64,000 nt of DNA from Amycolatopsis sp. MtRt-6 (GCF_017308975.1 NZ_JADWPD010000001.1:411612-475611), one strand, 5' to 3'; positions 1-8,781 are shown, counted from the first letter of the stretch. The notes: generated from the letters alone by a model not told the origin. Numbers and translations: made by a program.

Positions 1-3000
1 GCGTCCGACATCCCGGGATGCGACTCGTCGCGCTTTTCCCGCGCCTCGCGGTGGAGCTGCTCGTGCCGCCACTCGCCGTCCTGGTGACTGGTCTTCCCGG
101 AGTCGATGAAGGTGTCTTCGATCCGCCGGATCCCGGCGGGATCGTCGGTGTGGAAGCCGGGATCGGTGAGGTAGGGCTCGTCCGGTCCGGCGTGTTCGCG
201 GGCGCCGGGACGCTCGGCAACGTCCCGGTCGGTGGCCCGGTCTTGCCCGTCCGGGCTTTGTTCGGGCCCGTCCTGGCCTTGCTCGGCGGCCTGCTCGCGG
301 GCGGGGTCATCTTGGGCAGCGGGCCGCTCGTCGGCGGGCGTGCGGTCCTCACCAACGGGCGAATCCTGGTCGGTCCGGTGTTCGGCCGGCCGGTCTTGGC
401 CGGGCTGGCGCTCGGCGGTGGGCGAGTCCTGCTTCGCCGGGTGCTCTTGGGTCGGTTCGCGTCCGGTTGTGGACGAGTCCTGGTCCGCCGGGCGGTCCTG
501 CGCGGGCTCGCGGTCGGTGGTGGGCGAGCCCTGATCCGCCGGGCGGTCCTGCGCGGGCTCGCGCTCGGTCGTGGGCGAGTCCTGGTCCACCGGTCGTTCG
601 TCGGCGGTTCGCGGGTGCTCGGCGTCGGGAGCATCCCGGTCCACCGGGCGTTCCGGTTCGCTCGCGCGATCCTGCCCGGTCACGGCCTGCTCGGCCGGCT
701 GTTCGCGTACCGGTGTTCCGGCCGTCGGCGGTTGCGTGGGTTCGGTCGGCGGTGCCGGTTGCCCGGCCGTGCTTTCCCGCATGGGCGATTCGGCCACCGG
801 CTGCTCGGCCGGCCGGGACGGTTCCGGGGCGCGGTCCATCGGCCGCGGCGGCTCGAACGGTCCACGCGGCGGCAACTGCTCCTGCGGCGGCCCGAACCGC
901 GGCGGCGGCACCGGCGGCGTCCCGCCCGGACGGGGCGGCCCCAGCCGCGGGTCGTGCGGCGGCATGGGCGGCCGGCCACCCGGAGGCGGCGGCATCGGCG
1001 GCCGTCCACCCGGGTGCGGACCAGGACCCTGCGGCCCGCGAGGCTGGTTCGGATGCCCGGCGGGACGCGGCCCCCCAGGCATCGGCGGACGCTGCCCACC
1101 TTGCGCCGGCATCCCCGACTGCGGCGGCACCCGCCGCGGATCCTGCGGAGGCAACCCACCCTGAGGCGGCTGCCCACCCTGGTGCGGCCGAACACCAGGC
1201 GGCAACGGCTGCTGCCCACCCTGGAACGGCTGCCCACCAGGCTGCATCGGTTGCCCACCGCGCGGCTGCTGCCCACCAGGCTGTGCCGGCTGCCCGCCAT
1301 GCGGCGGCTGCCCAGCTGGCTGTGCGCCGTGCGGCGGCTGCCCGCCGGGCAGCGGTTGTCCCCCGGGTTGTGCGCCGTGCGGCGGCTGCGCGCCGGGCAG
1401 CGGTTGTCCCCCAGGTTGTGCGCCGTGCAGTGGCTGCGCGCCGGGCAGCGGCTGCCCACCTGGTTGTGCGCCGGGCAGTGGCTGTCGACCACCTGGCTGC
1501 GGTTGCCCACCCGGTTGCCCGCCATGCGGTGGTTGCCCACCCGGCTGCGCACCGTGCGGCACCTGCCCACCTGGCTGTGCGCCGTGCGGTGGTTGCCCAC
1601 CTGGCTGTCCGCCGTGCGGTGGTTGCCCGCCCCGCTGGGCACCGTGCTGCGGCTGCCCGCCAGGCTGTGGCCGCCCGCCCTGTGACATCGGCGGCTGACC
1701 ACTCTGCGGCTGCCCGCCCGGCCGATGTCCACCCGGCGGCATCTGCGGGTGCCCGCCCTGCAGCATCCAGCGCGGGTCCTGTGGCGGAACCCTTCGGGGC
1801 TGGTCGCCGCCACGTGACGGCATCGGCTGCTGGGGCGGCCCACTCGGGCCCGGGTGTCCCGGACCGCCGCCGTTCGGCAGGCCGCCGCCCGGTGGTGGGG
1901 GCGGGGGTGTGAACCCGCCCGGAGGCGGCGCCTGCTGTGGCGACGGTCCGTTCTGGAACGGCGCCGGCCCAGCGTCCGCCGCGAACGGCTGGCTCGGCCC
2001 GCCGGTGAACCCGGCCGCTCCGACGTTGTCCTGCGGGCGGCCGGCGCTCTGGCGTCCCGCTTCCGGGCCGAACCCCGCCGCCGGGGGTGGGGCCATGCCG
2101 TACCCGCCCTGGGACGAGCCCCCACCCGTCGAAGGCTGGCCTGACGCCGCCGCCGGTGCCTCGCGGTGTGCTTCAGGGTGGTGCGCGACCGGCTCGGCCA
2201 CCGGCCGCTCCGCCTGCTGGACCTGGTCGGCGCTCGGCCGCGACGGCTCGGGCGCGCGGTGCTCGGACGTCGGTTGCGACTGGGCGGGCTGCTCGCTCGG
2301 CCCGCTGTCCGCTCGTTGCTGCGGTTCCGGTTCGCGGCGGGCCTCCGGCTGCGAGTCCGTCCGCGTTTCCGGCGGGGACGGCGCCTCGCGCCGCGGTTCC
2401 TCGCTGCGTGACTCCGGTTCGGAAGCCGCCTCACGACGGGGCTCGTCTCGTGATTCGGGCGCCGGCTCGCGCCGTGGCTCTTCGCTTCGCGACTCCGGTT
2501 CCGAGGACGACTCGCGTCGTGCCTCGGGTTCCGACGAGGACTCGCGTCGTGCCTCGGGCTCCGAGGAAGGCTCGCGTCGTGCCTCGGGCTCCGACGAGGA
2601 CTCGTGACGTGCCTCCGGTTCCGACGAGGACTCGCGTCGCGACTCCGGTTCCGAGGAAGGCTCGTGTCGTGACTCCGGCTCCGACGAGGACTCGCGTCGC
2701 GACTCCGGTTCCGAGGACGACTCGCGACGCGACTCGGCCTCCGACGAAGACTCACCCCGAGATTCGGAATCCCCCCGAGACGCGGACTCAGGCTCGTCCC
2801 CCGAACCCCGCCGCGATTCCCCGGAATCCGACCCACCCGAGTCCGACCCACCCGAGTCCGACCCACCCGAGTCCGACCCACCCGAGTCCGAGTCGGCCCG
2901 CGGAATGTTCGCCTCGTGGACCGAGTTCAACTGCTCCTTCGCGCCCCCGACGGCACCCCCGACCGCCCCGCTGGACGCGCCCATCAGCAGCTGCTCCGGC

Positions 3001-3869
3001 GTCAACGACCCCAGGTCCCCGGTGACGGCCGCCTGTCCGACGGTCTGCGCCACCCCCTCGACCGCCCCGCGCGTGCCCGCCCGCATCGCCGCGTCCGCGA
3101 TCTGCCCGCCGGCGCTGTGCGACAACCCCTCGGTCGCTCCGCGGCCGATCGAGCCCGATGCCGCTCCGACGACTCCGCCGACCGCGCCCGAGATCGCCGC
3201 GTCCGAGGTCTTCGACCAGTCCCAGTCCTTGCGATCACCCTTGGCCATCTGCAGGCCCTGGATGCCCGCGTCCATGCCGAGGTTGATCGCCTCGTTCTTG
3301 AGGACCTCCATGCCGATCTTCTTGAGGCCCTGCTTGAGCAGCTTCTCCAGCAGCTCCTTCGCGACCTGCTTGAACCCCTGCTGCGCCAGCTTCTCGAGCA
3401 GCTGCCGGAACAGCATCTGCACGGTCATCCGGGTCGCGATCTGGGCCGGCGCGATCCCCGCCGTCGAGCCGCCGAACGTCACCGCCGCCGCCGCGATCAT
3501 CGCCGCTATCTGGGCCGCCAGGATGATCAGCGAAATGATGATCATGTACTTCGTGTACTCGACGTCCAGCGCCGTCTGATCACACGAATCGCCGAGGGCC
3601 TTCGCCGCGTCGGCGAGCTGCTTGAAGTACGCCTCGTCGCCCTCGACGAACTTCTTCCACTGCTCCGCGAACGCGTCGGCGCCGTCACCCGTCCAGTTGT
3701 CGCGGATGCCGGACGCCGCCTGGTTGCCCGTCTCGGACACCGGCCCGATCGCCGCCGACGCCGTGTGCCACGCGTCCCGCAGCGCGCGCAGCTTGGTCTC
3801 GTCGCCCTCGGGCCAGCTCTCCCCGACGACGATCGGCAGCAGCCACTTGACCGCGTCGGGCATCTCCAT
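1..3869 (-). CDS. Giant T7SS-associated toxin-like protein, N-terminal part (continues off the window)
   Basis: Open from an ATG at 3869 (GTG at 3875 also possible) to the window edge, 1,289 codons with no stop. Residues 1-100 resemble the WXG100-like N-terminal domain of CpnT-type secreted toxins: they include WLLPIVVGESWPEGDETK and a WTGDGADAF W-x-G turn. Residues about 107-250 are hydrophobic and helical, with strongly apolar runs and Gly/Ala-rich stretches. From about 328 come SDSGG repeats, then Ser/Glu/Arg repeats to about 490, a Gly/Pro/Gln/His tract to about 940, and an acidic Asp/Gln/Arg/Pro linker. Family knowledge: such proteins carry a variable C-terminal toxin, which would lie outside this window. 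It is last in a cluster after WXG100-like and YbaB-like genes; its start lies 10 bases past the WXG100 stop. Export by T7SS is inferred and the toxin activity is unknown. Confidence 0.8.
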   Translation of the reverse strand, partial: MEMPDAVKWLLPIVVGESWPEGDETKLRALRDAWHTASAAIGPVSETGNQAASGIRDNWTGDGADAFAEQWKKFVEGDEAYFKQLADAAKALGDSCDQTALDVEYTKYMIIISLIILAAQIAAMIAAAAVTFGGSTAGIAPAQIATRMTVQMLFRQLLEKLAQQGFKQVAKELLEKLLKQGLKKIGMEVLKNEAINLGMDAGIQGLQMAKGDRKDWDWSKTSDAAISGAVGGVVGAASGSIGRGATEGLSHSAGGQIADAAMRAGTRGAVEGVAQTVGQAAVTGDLGSLTPEQLLMGASSGAVGGAVGGAKEQLNSVHEANIPRADSDSGGSDSGGSDSGGSDSGGSDSGESRRGSGDEPESASRGDSESRGESSSEAESRRESSSEPESRRESSSEPESRHEPSSEPESRRESSSEPEARHESSSEPEARREPSSEPEARRESSSEPEARRESSSEPESRSEEPRREPAPESRDEPRREAASEPESRSEEPRREAPSPPETRTDSQPEARREPEPQQRADSGPSEQPAQSQPTSEHRAPEPSRPSADQVQQAERPVAEPVAHHPEAHREAPAAASGQPSTGGGSSQGGYGMAPPPAAGFGPEAGRQSAGRPQDNVGAAGFTGGPSQPFAADAGPAPFQNGPSPQQAPPPGGFTPPPPPPGGGLPNGGGPGHPGPSGPPQQPMPSRGGDQPRRVPPQDPRWMLQGGHPQMPPGGHRPGGQPQSGQPPMSQGGRPQPGGQPQHGAQRGGQPPHGGQPGGQPPHGAQPGGQVPHGAQPGGQPPHGGQPGGQPQPGGRQPLPGAQPGGQPLPGAQPLHGAQPGGQPLPGAQPPHGAQPGGQPLPGGQPPHGAQPAGQPPHGGQPAQPGGQQPRGGQPMQPGGQPFQGGQQPLPPGVRPHQGGQPPQGGLPPQDPRRVPPQSGMPAQGGQRPPMPGGPRPAGHPNQPRGPQGPGPHPGGRPPMPPPPGGRPPMPPHDPRLGPPRPGGTPPVPPPRFGPPQEQLPPRGPFEPPRPMDRAPEPSRPAEQPVAESPMRESTAGQPAPPTEPTQPPTAGTPVREQPAEQAVTGQDRASEPERPVDRDAPDAEHPRTADERPVDQDSPTTEREPAQDRPADQGSPTTDREPAQDRPADQDSSTTGREPTQEHPAKQDSPTAERQPGQDRPAEHRTDQDSPVGEDRTPADERPAAQDDPAREQAAEQGQDGPEQSPDGQDRATDRDVAERPGAREHAGPDEPYLTDPGFHTDDPAGIRRIEDTFIDSGKTSHQDGEWRHEQLHREAREKRDESHPGMSD
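1180..1700 (-). repeat. Coding repeat tract: Gly/Pro/Gln/His units
   Basis: Also inside the toxin-like gene. Units such as PGGQPPHGAQ repeat about 15-20 times at roughly 10-residue spacing. The composition suggests an extended flexible spacer between the N-terminal secretion domain and a C-terminal effector. Such tracts readily change length by slippage. Confidence 0.85.
2400..2905 (-). repeat. Coding repeat tract: SDSGG units then Ser/Glu/Arg units
   Basis: Inside the giant toxin-like gene. On the coding strand it gives five consecutive SDSGG/SDSGE units, then about 20 degenerate units of the type ESRRESSSEPE. The nucleotide pattern recurs every 33 bases or so with synonymous changes. The tract is in frame with flanking coding sequence, so it is an intragenic low-complexity linker, not an array of spacers. 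Confidence 0.85.
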
Positions 3870-3878
3870 ACCCACGCG

Positions 3879-4202
3879 TCATTGCCCCTTGCTGAGCTGG
3901 GACGTCACGTCCTCGTCGGCGCCCGAAAGGGCCTTCATCGACTTCGCGACGTTCTGCTGCATCCCCCGCAACCCCTGCACGAGGTTGGTGAAGCCCTCGA
4001 CGGCGCCCTGTGCACCGGGCACGTAGTCCTTGGCGAACGCCTTGCCGGACTCGTCGCCGCCCCAGCATTCGCCCTGCGCGGCGAGGGCGGACTGCAGCGC
4101 CTTCGCCGCGTTGTCGAGCGCGTCGGACGCCGTCACCAGGCCGTTCGACGCGCGCAGGACCGCGTCCGGCTCCGCGGTGAACCCGGAACCCCCGTCCGGC
4201 AT
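3879..4202 (-). CDS. WXG100-like type VII secretion protein
   Basis: 107 residues, predicted all-helical, with the turn motif CWGGDESGKAF (about residues 47-57) between two long helices. This is the size and layout of ESX/WXG100 substrates, which pair as helical hairpins. Start ATG at 4202 shares one base with the upstream YbaB-like stop (TGATG), and the giant toxin-like gene follows after 10 bases, so the three are almost certainly one transcript. Family knowledge suggests it is a secretion partner or chaperone for the large downstream protein; that pairing is inferred from adjacency. Confidence 0.8.
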   Translation of the reverse strand: MPDGGSGFTAEPDAVLRASNGLVTASDALDNAAKALQSALAAQGECWGGDESGKAFAKDYVPGAQGAVEGFTNLVQGLRGMQQNVAKSMKALSGADEDVTSQLSKGQ

Positions 4203-4795
4203 CAGTCGCCCCTCGTCATCCAGGACGACGGCGGCTCCTCGTCGTCGTCACGCGGTGGGCGGACGCGCTTGGGAGCGGGCTTCGGGGCCGGCATCGGCGG
4301 CGGCGGGGGCGCCTGCTCGTTGCGCAGGATCGACCCGCCCTCTTCGAACGACTCGGGGCGCGGGGCCGGCGGTGCCTCGTCGAAGTCGGGCATCGGCGGC
4401 ACCAGCCCGGCCAGCGACGGCGCGCCCTCGACCAGGTCGGCGAGGTCGGGCAGGCCTTCGGTGATCGGCGCCATCAGGTTCGCGATCTTCTGCTTGACCT
4501 GCAGCGATCCCTGGCGCACCAGCGACTGGACGGTGTTCGCGAGCTGCGCGGGCGTGGTGCGCTCGAACGTGCTCGGGGCGAACTCGAGTTTCGCGAGGCT
4601 GCCGCCGGCGTCGATGGTGGCGCGGACCAGCCCGTCGGGGGACGTCACCTCGGCCGTGGTTTCGGCGGCCGCGGCCTGGGCGTCACGCAGTTGCGCTGTC
4701 TGCCGCTCGAAGTTCTCCAGGAGGGTGTCCATCTGGTCTTTCATCGCGGCATTGCGTGCTTCGAGCCGTGCACGGTCGTCGCCCGCGGTGGTCAC
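4202..4795 (-). CDS. YbaB/EbfC-family protein, first gene of the T7SS toxin cluster
   Basis: 197 residues. The N-terminal half is a coiled helix (LEARNAAMKDQMDTLLENF), followed by a YbaB-like strand-rich core (TAEVTSPDGLVRATIDAGG) and a helix (VQSLVRQGSLQVKQKIANL). The C-terminal 70 residues are Pro-rich, charged and probably disordered. YbaB-family proteins bind DNA as dimers. In actinobacteria, divergent members often sit at the head of WXG100 clusters, where their role is not established. Stop overlaps the next start by one base. Confidence 0.75.
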   Translation of the reverse strand: MTTAGDDRARLEARNAAMKDQMDTLLENFERQTAQLRDAQAAAAETTAEVTSPDGLVRATIDAGGSLAKLEFAPSTFERTTPAQLANTVQSLVRQGSLQVKQKIANLMAPITEGLPDLADLVEGAPSLAGLVPPMPDFDEAPPAPRPESFEEGGSILRNEQAPPPPPMPAPKPAPKRVRPPRDDDEEPPSSWMTRGD

Positions 4796-4887
4796 AGGTG
4801 CCCCCGGTGTCCCTCGAACCTACTAATGACTTACTCGTCACCCTAATGCCAATGGAGCAGTCCCCGTGACCGGTTCGAGTGTTTGCG

Positions 4888-6180
4888 TCAGCGAATCACG
4901 CGTCGCCGGGCGAGCACGTACCCCGCTCCGCCGACGAGGTAGCAGACCGTTGCGGCGATGAGCAGGCCCGGCGACCGGCCGTCGTCCGGCACCACCAGCG
5001 CGGCCAGCGAGACCGCAGCCACCTGCGTGATGTTGAACAGCGTGTCGTACAGCGCGAACACCCGGCCGCGGGCTTCGTCGGCGACGTCGAGCTGGATGGA
5101 CGAGTCGACGCACAGCTTCAGCACCTGCCCGGCCCCGGTGATCACGAACGACGCGAGCAGCGCCAGCGGCAGCACCATCGGCAAGCCGAACGCGGACTGC
5201 GCGATCGCCGCCAGCAGCAACGCGCCGAGCACCGCGCGCAGCCGGCCGAACCGGCGGATCAGCCGCGCGGTCAGCAGCCCGGCGAGCAGCAGGCCGGTCC
5301 CGGCGAGCGCGGCGATCTGCCCGAGCCCGGGCAGGCCGGCGCGGAAGATCCCGTGGTCGGTGAAGTAGTTGCGCATCAGCAGCACGGTGACCAGCAGCGA
5401 CACCCCGAACGACGCCCGGTGCGCGAACAGCGCGACGAACCCGGCCGTGACGCTCGGGGCACGCCACGCGTGCCGGGCGCCGTCGGCCAGCCCGCGCGCG
5501 ACGGCCAGCACCGGGTTCTGCGGCTCGTCGACCGTCGTCGGGCCGAGCACGCCCCGGGCGAAGCCGCGGGCGATGAACGCCGAGACGAGCGTGCCGAGCA
5601 CCGCGAACGCCGTGGTCTCGGCCGAGCCGACGTCGTTGCTGCCGAACAGCGCCCGCAGCCCGATCGCGCAGCCGCCGCCGATGACGGCGACCACCGAGCC
5701 GAGTGTCGTGGCGAAGGCGTTCGCCGTCACGACGCTCTTCTCCTCGACGACGTCGGGAAGCGCCGCCGAAAGCCCGGAGCCGATGAAGCGGCTGATCCCT
5801 TCCGCCGCCAGGGCCAGCGAAAACAGGCCGATGCCGCCGAACCCGAGGCCGACGGCGGTCGCCGCGCAGACGATCGCCAGCCCGCGCAGGAGGTTCGCGA
5901 CGATCAGCACGCGGCGCCGGTCCCAGCGGTCCAGCAGGGCACCGGCGAACGGCCCGACGACCGAGTACGGCAGCAGCAGCGCGGCGAACCCACCGGCGAT
6001 GGCCAGTGGATCGGCGGCTCGCTCGGGGTTGAACAGCACGGCACCGGCGAGGCCGGCGCGGAAGACGCCGTCACCCCAGCTGGCGGCGAAGCGCGTGAAC
6101 AGGAGACGCCGGAAGTCCGGGTCCTTGAGCAGCTCCCGAGGCCCTCTTCGTACGGTCGCCGTCCGGGCGCTGATCGTCAC
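4888..6180 (-). CDS. MFS transporter
   Basis: 430 residues from GTG 6180; about 12 hydrophobic segments. The motif LLDRWDRRRVLI (loop 2-3 signature of the major facilitator superfamily) lies near residue 70. The first residues are VTISARTATVRRGPREL. Reading could extend upstream to 6312, but that stretch translates to Pro-rich noise over GC-rich repeats, so GTG 6180 is preferred. Substrate unknown. With the adjacent divergent yqgE this matches the Rv0037c/Rv0038 pair of M. tuberculosis in order and orientation (from memory). Confidence 0.85.
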   Translation of the reverse strand: MTISARTATVRRGPRELLKDPDFRRLLFTRFAASWGDGVFRAGLAGAVLFNPERAADPLAIAGGFAALLLPYSVVGPFAGALLDRWDRRRVLIVANLLRGLAIVCAATAVGLGFGGIGLFSLALAAEGISRFIGSGLSAALPDVVEEKSVVTANAFATTLGSVVAVIGGGCAIGLRALFGSNDVGSAETTAFAVLGTLVSAFIARGFARGVLGPTTVDEPQNPVLAVARGLADGARHAWRAPSVTAGFVALFAHRASFGVSLLVTVLLMRNYFTDHGIFRAGLPGLGQIAALAGTGLLLAGLLTARLIRRFGRLRAVLGALLLAAIAQSAFGLPMVLPLALLASFVITGAGQVLKLCVDSSIQLDVADEARGRVFALYDTLFNITQVAAVSLAALVVPDDGRSPGLLIAATVCYLVGGAGYVLARRRVIR

Positions 6181-6496
6181 GGAGTCAAGGTTAAGGCCCG
6201 GTAGTAGGACACAGGTCAAGAGATCTGGGTGGCCGACGCACTCGGGGGGGTCCGGGGGGCTTGCCCCCTGGTAAACACCCTTGGTGCGAGCGCGCGAAGA
6301 TGGCGAAGCCATCGAGTGCGAGGTGGCCGACGCACTAAGGTCGCCTCTCGGCGGCTATGCGCAGTGTGGCTCCAGCCGGACGGTATTCCACAAAGGCGGT
6401 TCTTCAGTGAGCCCGGGGGACACGGAGTGCGCCGGCCACATGTTTCAAACGAGGCTCGTGGGGCGATTGTTCCCGAGCCGGGCCAGGGGTGGGATC
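6181..6496. promoter_or_regulatory. Divergent intergenic region between MFS gene and yqgE
   Basis: 316 bases without a convincing gene. It holds a 15-base direct repeat (GGTGGCCGACGCACT at 6228-6242 and 6322-6336), a G-run/C-run hairpin around 6250-6272 (GGGGG-CTTG-CCCCC) and a small hairpin GATGGC-GAA-GCCATC at 6299-6313. Promoters for both flanking genes must lie here, but I cannot place them confidently. Confidence 0.5.
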
Positions 6497-7078
6497 ATGG
6501 GTCGCGTGCCAGCGGACGCCGAGGTTGAACCGGGAACGCTCCTGGTCGCCGCCCCCACGATGGTCGACCCCAACTTCCGCCGGACCGTGGTGTTCGTCAT
6601 CGACCACCGCGAGGAGGGCACGCTCGGCGTGGTCCTGAACCGGCCGAGCGACGTCGCCGTGAACGACGTGCTGCCGAACTGGGGCGGGCACGTCGCCGAG
6701 CCGCAGGCGGTGTTCGTCGGCGGGCCGGTCGAGAAGAAGACGGCGTTGTGCCTGGCCGCGCTGCGCACCGGCGAGACGGCGGCGAGCGTGCCGGGCGTGA
6801 TCGCGGTCCGCGGCCCGGTCGCGCTGGTCGACCTGGACACCGACCCCGAGGTGCTGGTGCCGAAGGTCCGCGGCGTGCGCGTGTTCGCCGGGTACGCGGG
6901 CTGGGACTCCGGGCAGCTGGCGCGCGAGATCGAGCGCGACGACTGGGTCATCGTGCCCGCCCTGCCGAGCGACATTCTGGCCTCGCCGGACGGCGACCTG
7001 TGGAGCCAGGTGCTACGCCGCCAGGGCATCCCGCTCGCTCTGCTGGCCACCCACCCGGGCGACCTCCAAAGGAACTAG
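6497..7078 (+). CDS. yqgE: YqgE/AlgH (UPF0301) family protein
   Basis: 193 residues. Recognisable family features: GTLLVAAPTMVDPNFRRTVV at the N terminus, LGVVLNRPSD, VFVGGPVE, the FAGYAGWDSGQL motif and a C-terminal W-x-Q helix. The fold is known from crystal structures but the biochemical role is unresolved; AlgH in Pseudomonas affects alginate regulation. ATG 6497 is preferred because the frame upstream to 6281 has no family-like sequence. The stop shares a CTAG with the stop of the convergent SdpI-like gene. Confidence 0.9.
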   Translation: MGRVPADAEVEPGTLLVAAPTMVDPNFRRTVVFVIDHREEGTLGVVLNRPSDVAVNDVLPNWGGHVAEPQAVFVGGPVEKKTALCLAALRTGETAASVPGVIAVRGPVALVDLDTDPEVLVPKVRGVRVFAGYAGWDSGQLAREIERDDWVIVPALPSDILASPDGDLWSQVLRRQGIPLALLATHPGDLQRN

Positions 7079-7494
7079 GCGTCTTCCTTCTTGAAGACGC
7101 CGCAGCCTCCGGCGCCACACGCGCAGCCACTGCAGCCGGCCGGCGCCGCCGGAGCCGGCGCGGGCACGGTCAGCGCCGCCCGGTTGCCGAGCACGCCACC
7201 GCCCATCACCAGCACCAGCATCGCGAGCACGCCGGCGAGCGCGGCCGAGACGAGGCCGGCGGTCGTCGGCATCGCCAGCCCGGCCAGCCCGGTGAGTACG
7301 GCGACCGCGCCCCCGGCCATGGTCGGCAGGCCCGCGACGCGGTTGGCCAGCTTGAACGCTTCTTCGCTGCGCAGTGCCGCCTGGGTGCGCACCCCGGTGC
7401 CGCCCTCGCGCGTCAAGCGCTCGCGGAACCCGAGGAACCCACCAAAGCCGACAAGCAGACCCAGCACGACCGGAACCAGCGCGATAGCGAACAC
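7075..7494 (-). CDS. SdpI-like membrane protein with Cys-rich tail
   Basis: 139 residues, three to four hydrophobic segments (first at residues 1-20), an intervening basic loop RERLTREGGTGVRTQAA typical of SdpI/YhfL-like proteins, and an unusual C terminus with closely spaced cysteines (GCSGCACGAGGCGVFKKEDA). SdpI proteins in Bacillus give immunity to a peptide toxin, but actinobacterial members are uncharacterised. GTG 7494 lies 7 bases after a TATCCT -10-like box (7507-7502 on the minus strand), suggesting a leaderless mRNA. Convergent stops overlap in CTAG at 7075-7078. Confidence 0.75.
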   Translation of the reverse strand: MFAIALVPVVLGLLVGFGGFLGFRERLTREGGTGVRTQAALRSEEAFKLANRVAGLPTMAGGAVAVLTGLAGLAMPTTAGLVSAALAGVLAMLVLVMGGGVLGNRAALTVPAPAPAAPAGCSGCACGAGGCGVFKKEDA

Positions 7495-7548
7495 GAGGTC
7501 AAGGATAAGCGTGACGTCCCGGCAACCTGCCGGATACCCTGATCGACT

Positions 7549-8721
7549 GTGCTACAGGCCATGTCACCGCGTGTACTGCCCACCGTCCTGGCTACTGCCC
7601 TGATCGGGGGAATCCTCGCCGCCGCGCCGGCCGAGGCGACCGAGAGTCACCAGCGGCCCATCCGGCTGCTCGGCGAGCAGATCGTCCCCAACGCCCTGCA
7701 GTTCCAGGGCACGACGGTCGGCGGCCTGTCCAGCATCGACTACGACCCGCGGACCGGCGGCTACGCGCTGATCTGCGACGACCGGTCGGCGATCAACCCC
7801 GCCCGCTTCTACACCGCGACCTTCCCGGTGTCGAAGGACGGCGTCGGCCCGGTCACCCTGACCGGCACGAAGCCGCTGCTGCGCCCGGACGGCACGCCGT
7901 ACCCGCCGCTCGCGCTGAACGACCCCGCGAAACCGCAGAACGAGCAGACGATCGACCCTGAGGAGCTGCGCGTCGACCCGTGGACCGGCGACTACTACTG
8001 GTCGCAGGAGGGCGAGCGGACGGCGACGACGTTGATCGACCCGTCGATCCGCGAGGCGCGCCGCACCGGCGAATACGTCCGTGACCTGCCGATTCCCGCG
8101 AACGAAAAGATGACGCCGGCGGCCGGCCCGCGGCAGAACCTGGTGCTCGAGGGCATCACGTTCACCGGGTACGGCTCGCTGCTGGCCAGCGAGGTCGAAG
8201 GCCCGCTGCTGCAGGACGGCCCGGAGGCGACGACGACGTCGGGCGCGCTCTCGCGGATCACCCTGCAGTCGCGGTTCGGGCCGGTCCTGGCCCAGTACGC
8301 CTACCCGCAGGAGCCGCTGTTCGCCGCGCCGGTGCCGCCGACGGCGTTCGCCACCACCGGCGTCTCCTCGATGCTGGCCGTCGACCAGGCCGACCCGACG
8401 AAGTTCCTCATGATGGAGCGCTCGTTCAGCACCGGCGTCGGCAACAAGGTGCGCGTCTTCGAGATCGACACCAAGGGCGCGACGAACGTCCTGGACGTGA
8501 AGTCGCTGGCCGGCGCGAAGCACGTCAAGCCGGTGAAGAAGCGGCTCCTCTTCGACGCGGCCGACCTCGGCCTGTCCACAGTAGACAACCTCGAGGGCAT
8601 GACCTGGGGGCCGAAGCTGCCGGACGGCGAGCGCAGTTTGATCTTGGTCAGCGACAACAACTTCTCTGCGACGCAGGTCACCCAGTTCGTCGCACTGGCA
8701 GTCCCCTCCGAACGCCTTTGA
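7549..8721 (+). CDS. Secreted esterase-like/phytase-like domain protein
   Basis: 390 residues. Signal peptide: LPTVLATALIGGILAAAPAEA followed by a mature protein with GGLSSIDYDPRTGGYALICDDRS, EELRVDPWTGDYYWSQEG and DNLEGMTWGPKL. This is the pattern of the phytase-like (esterase-like activity of phytase) family, a beta-propeller with acidic metal-binding loops. Probably an extracellular phosphoesterase; substrate unproven. GTG 7549 is 8 bases after a TACCCT -10-like box (7535-7540), consistent with leaderless expression; ATG 7561 is the alternative start. The 54-base gap to the divergent SdpI-like gene holds both promoters. Confidence 0.85.
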   Translation: MLQAMSPRVLPTVLATALIGGILAAAPAEATESHQRPIRLLGEQIVPNALQFQGTTVGGLSSIDYDPRTGGYALICDDRSAINPARFYTATFPVSKDGVGPVTLTGTKPLLRPDGTPYPPLALNDPAKPQNEQTIDPEELRVDPWTGDYYWSQEGERTATTLIDPSIREARRTGEYVRDLPIPANEKMTPAAGPRQNLVLEGITFTGYGSLLASEVEGPLLQDGPEATTTSGALSRITLQSRFGPVLAQYAYPQEPLFAAPVPPTAFATTGVSSMLAVDQADPTKFLMMERSFSTGVGNKVRVFEIDTKGATNVLDVKSLAGAKHVKPVKKRLLFDAADLGLSTVDNLEGMTWGPKLPDGERSLILVSDNNFSATQVTQFVALAVPSERL

Positions 8722-8730
8722 CCAGCAAGT

Positions 8731-8742
8731 TACGATGTGCAC
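8731..8742 (+). promoter_or_regulatory. Probable -10 box for the leuS leader
   Basis: TACGAT at 8731-8736 lies 6 bases before the leader-peptide ATG at 8743, the spacing expected if transcription starts at or next to the ATG. No convincing -35 at 17-base spacing is visible. Common actinobacterial leaderless arrangement; inferred only. Confidence 0.5.
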
Positions 8743-8781
8743 ATGAACACGGCTCGGCTGCTCCTTAGCCTGCCGCGCTGA
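8743..8781 (+). CDS. Leucine-rich leader peptide for leuS attenuation (candidate)
   Basis: A 12-residue frame, MNTARLLLSLPR then TGA, with four Leu codons (CTG CTC CTT, then CTG after a Ser codon) in six consecutive positions. It ends 26 bases before a perfect terminator-like hairpin and 95 bases before leuS. A run of codons for the amino acid charged by the downstream enzyme is the hallmark of transcription-attenuation leaders. Actinobacteria are known to use such leaders for amino-acid genes. Function here is inferred from architecture alone. Confidence 0.6.
   Translation: MNTARLLLSLPR

Noticed and set aside
18..1685. A 555-codon plus-strand frame rich in Arg/Leu/Pro
   Set aside because: It is opposite the Gly/Pro/Gln repeats of the minus-strand toxin-like gene, with an abnormal Arg/Pro composition and no domain. 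High-GC codon bias produces such antisense frames.
680..2881. A 733-codon minus-strand frame
   Set aside because: Wrong frame relative to the toxin gene's conserved N-terminal domain. It reads Arg/Ser-rich sequence with no recognisable motif and is produced by the repeats.
2400..2888. Possible CRISPR array
   Set aside because: Repeats are in-frame protein units with synonymous variation and no unique spacers of constant length.
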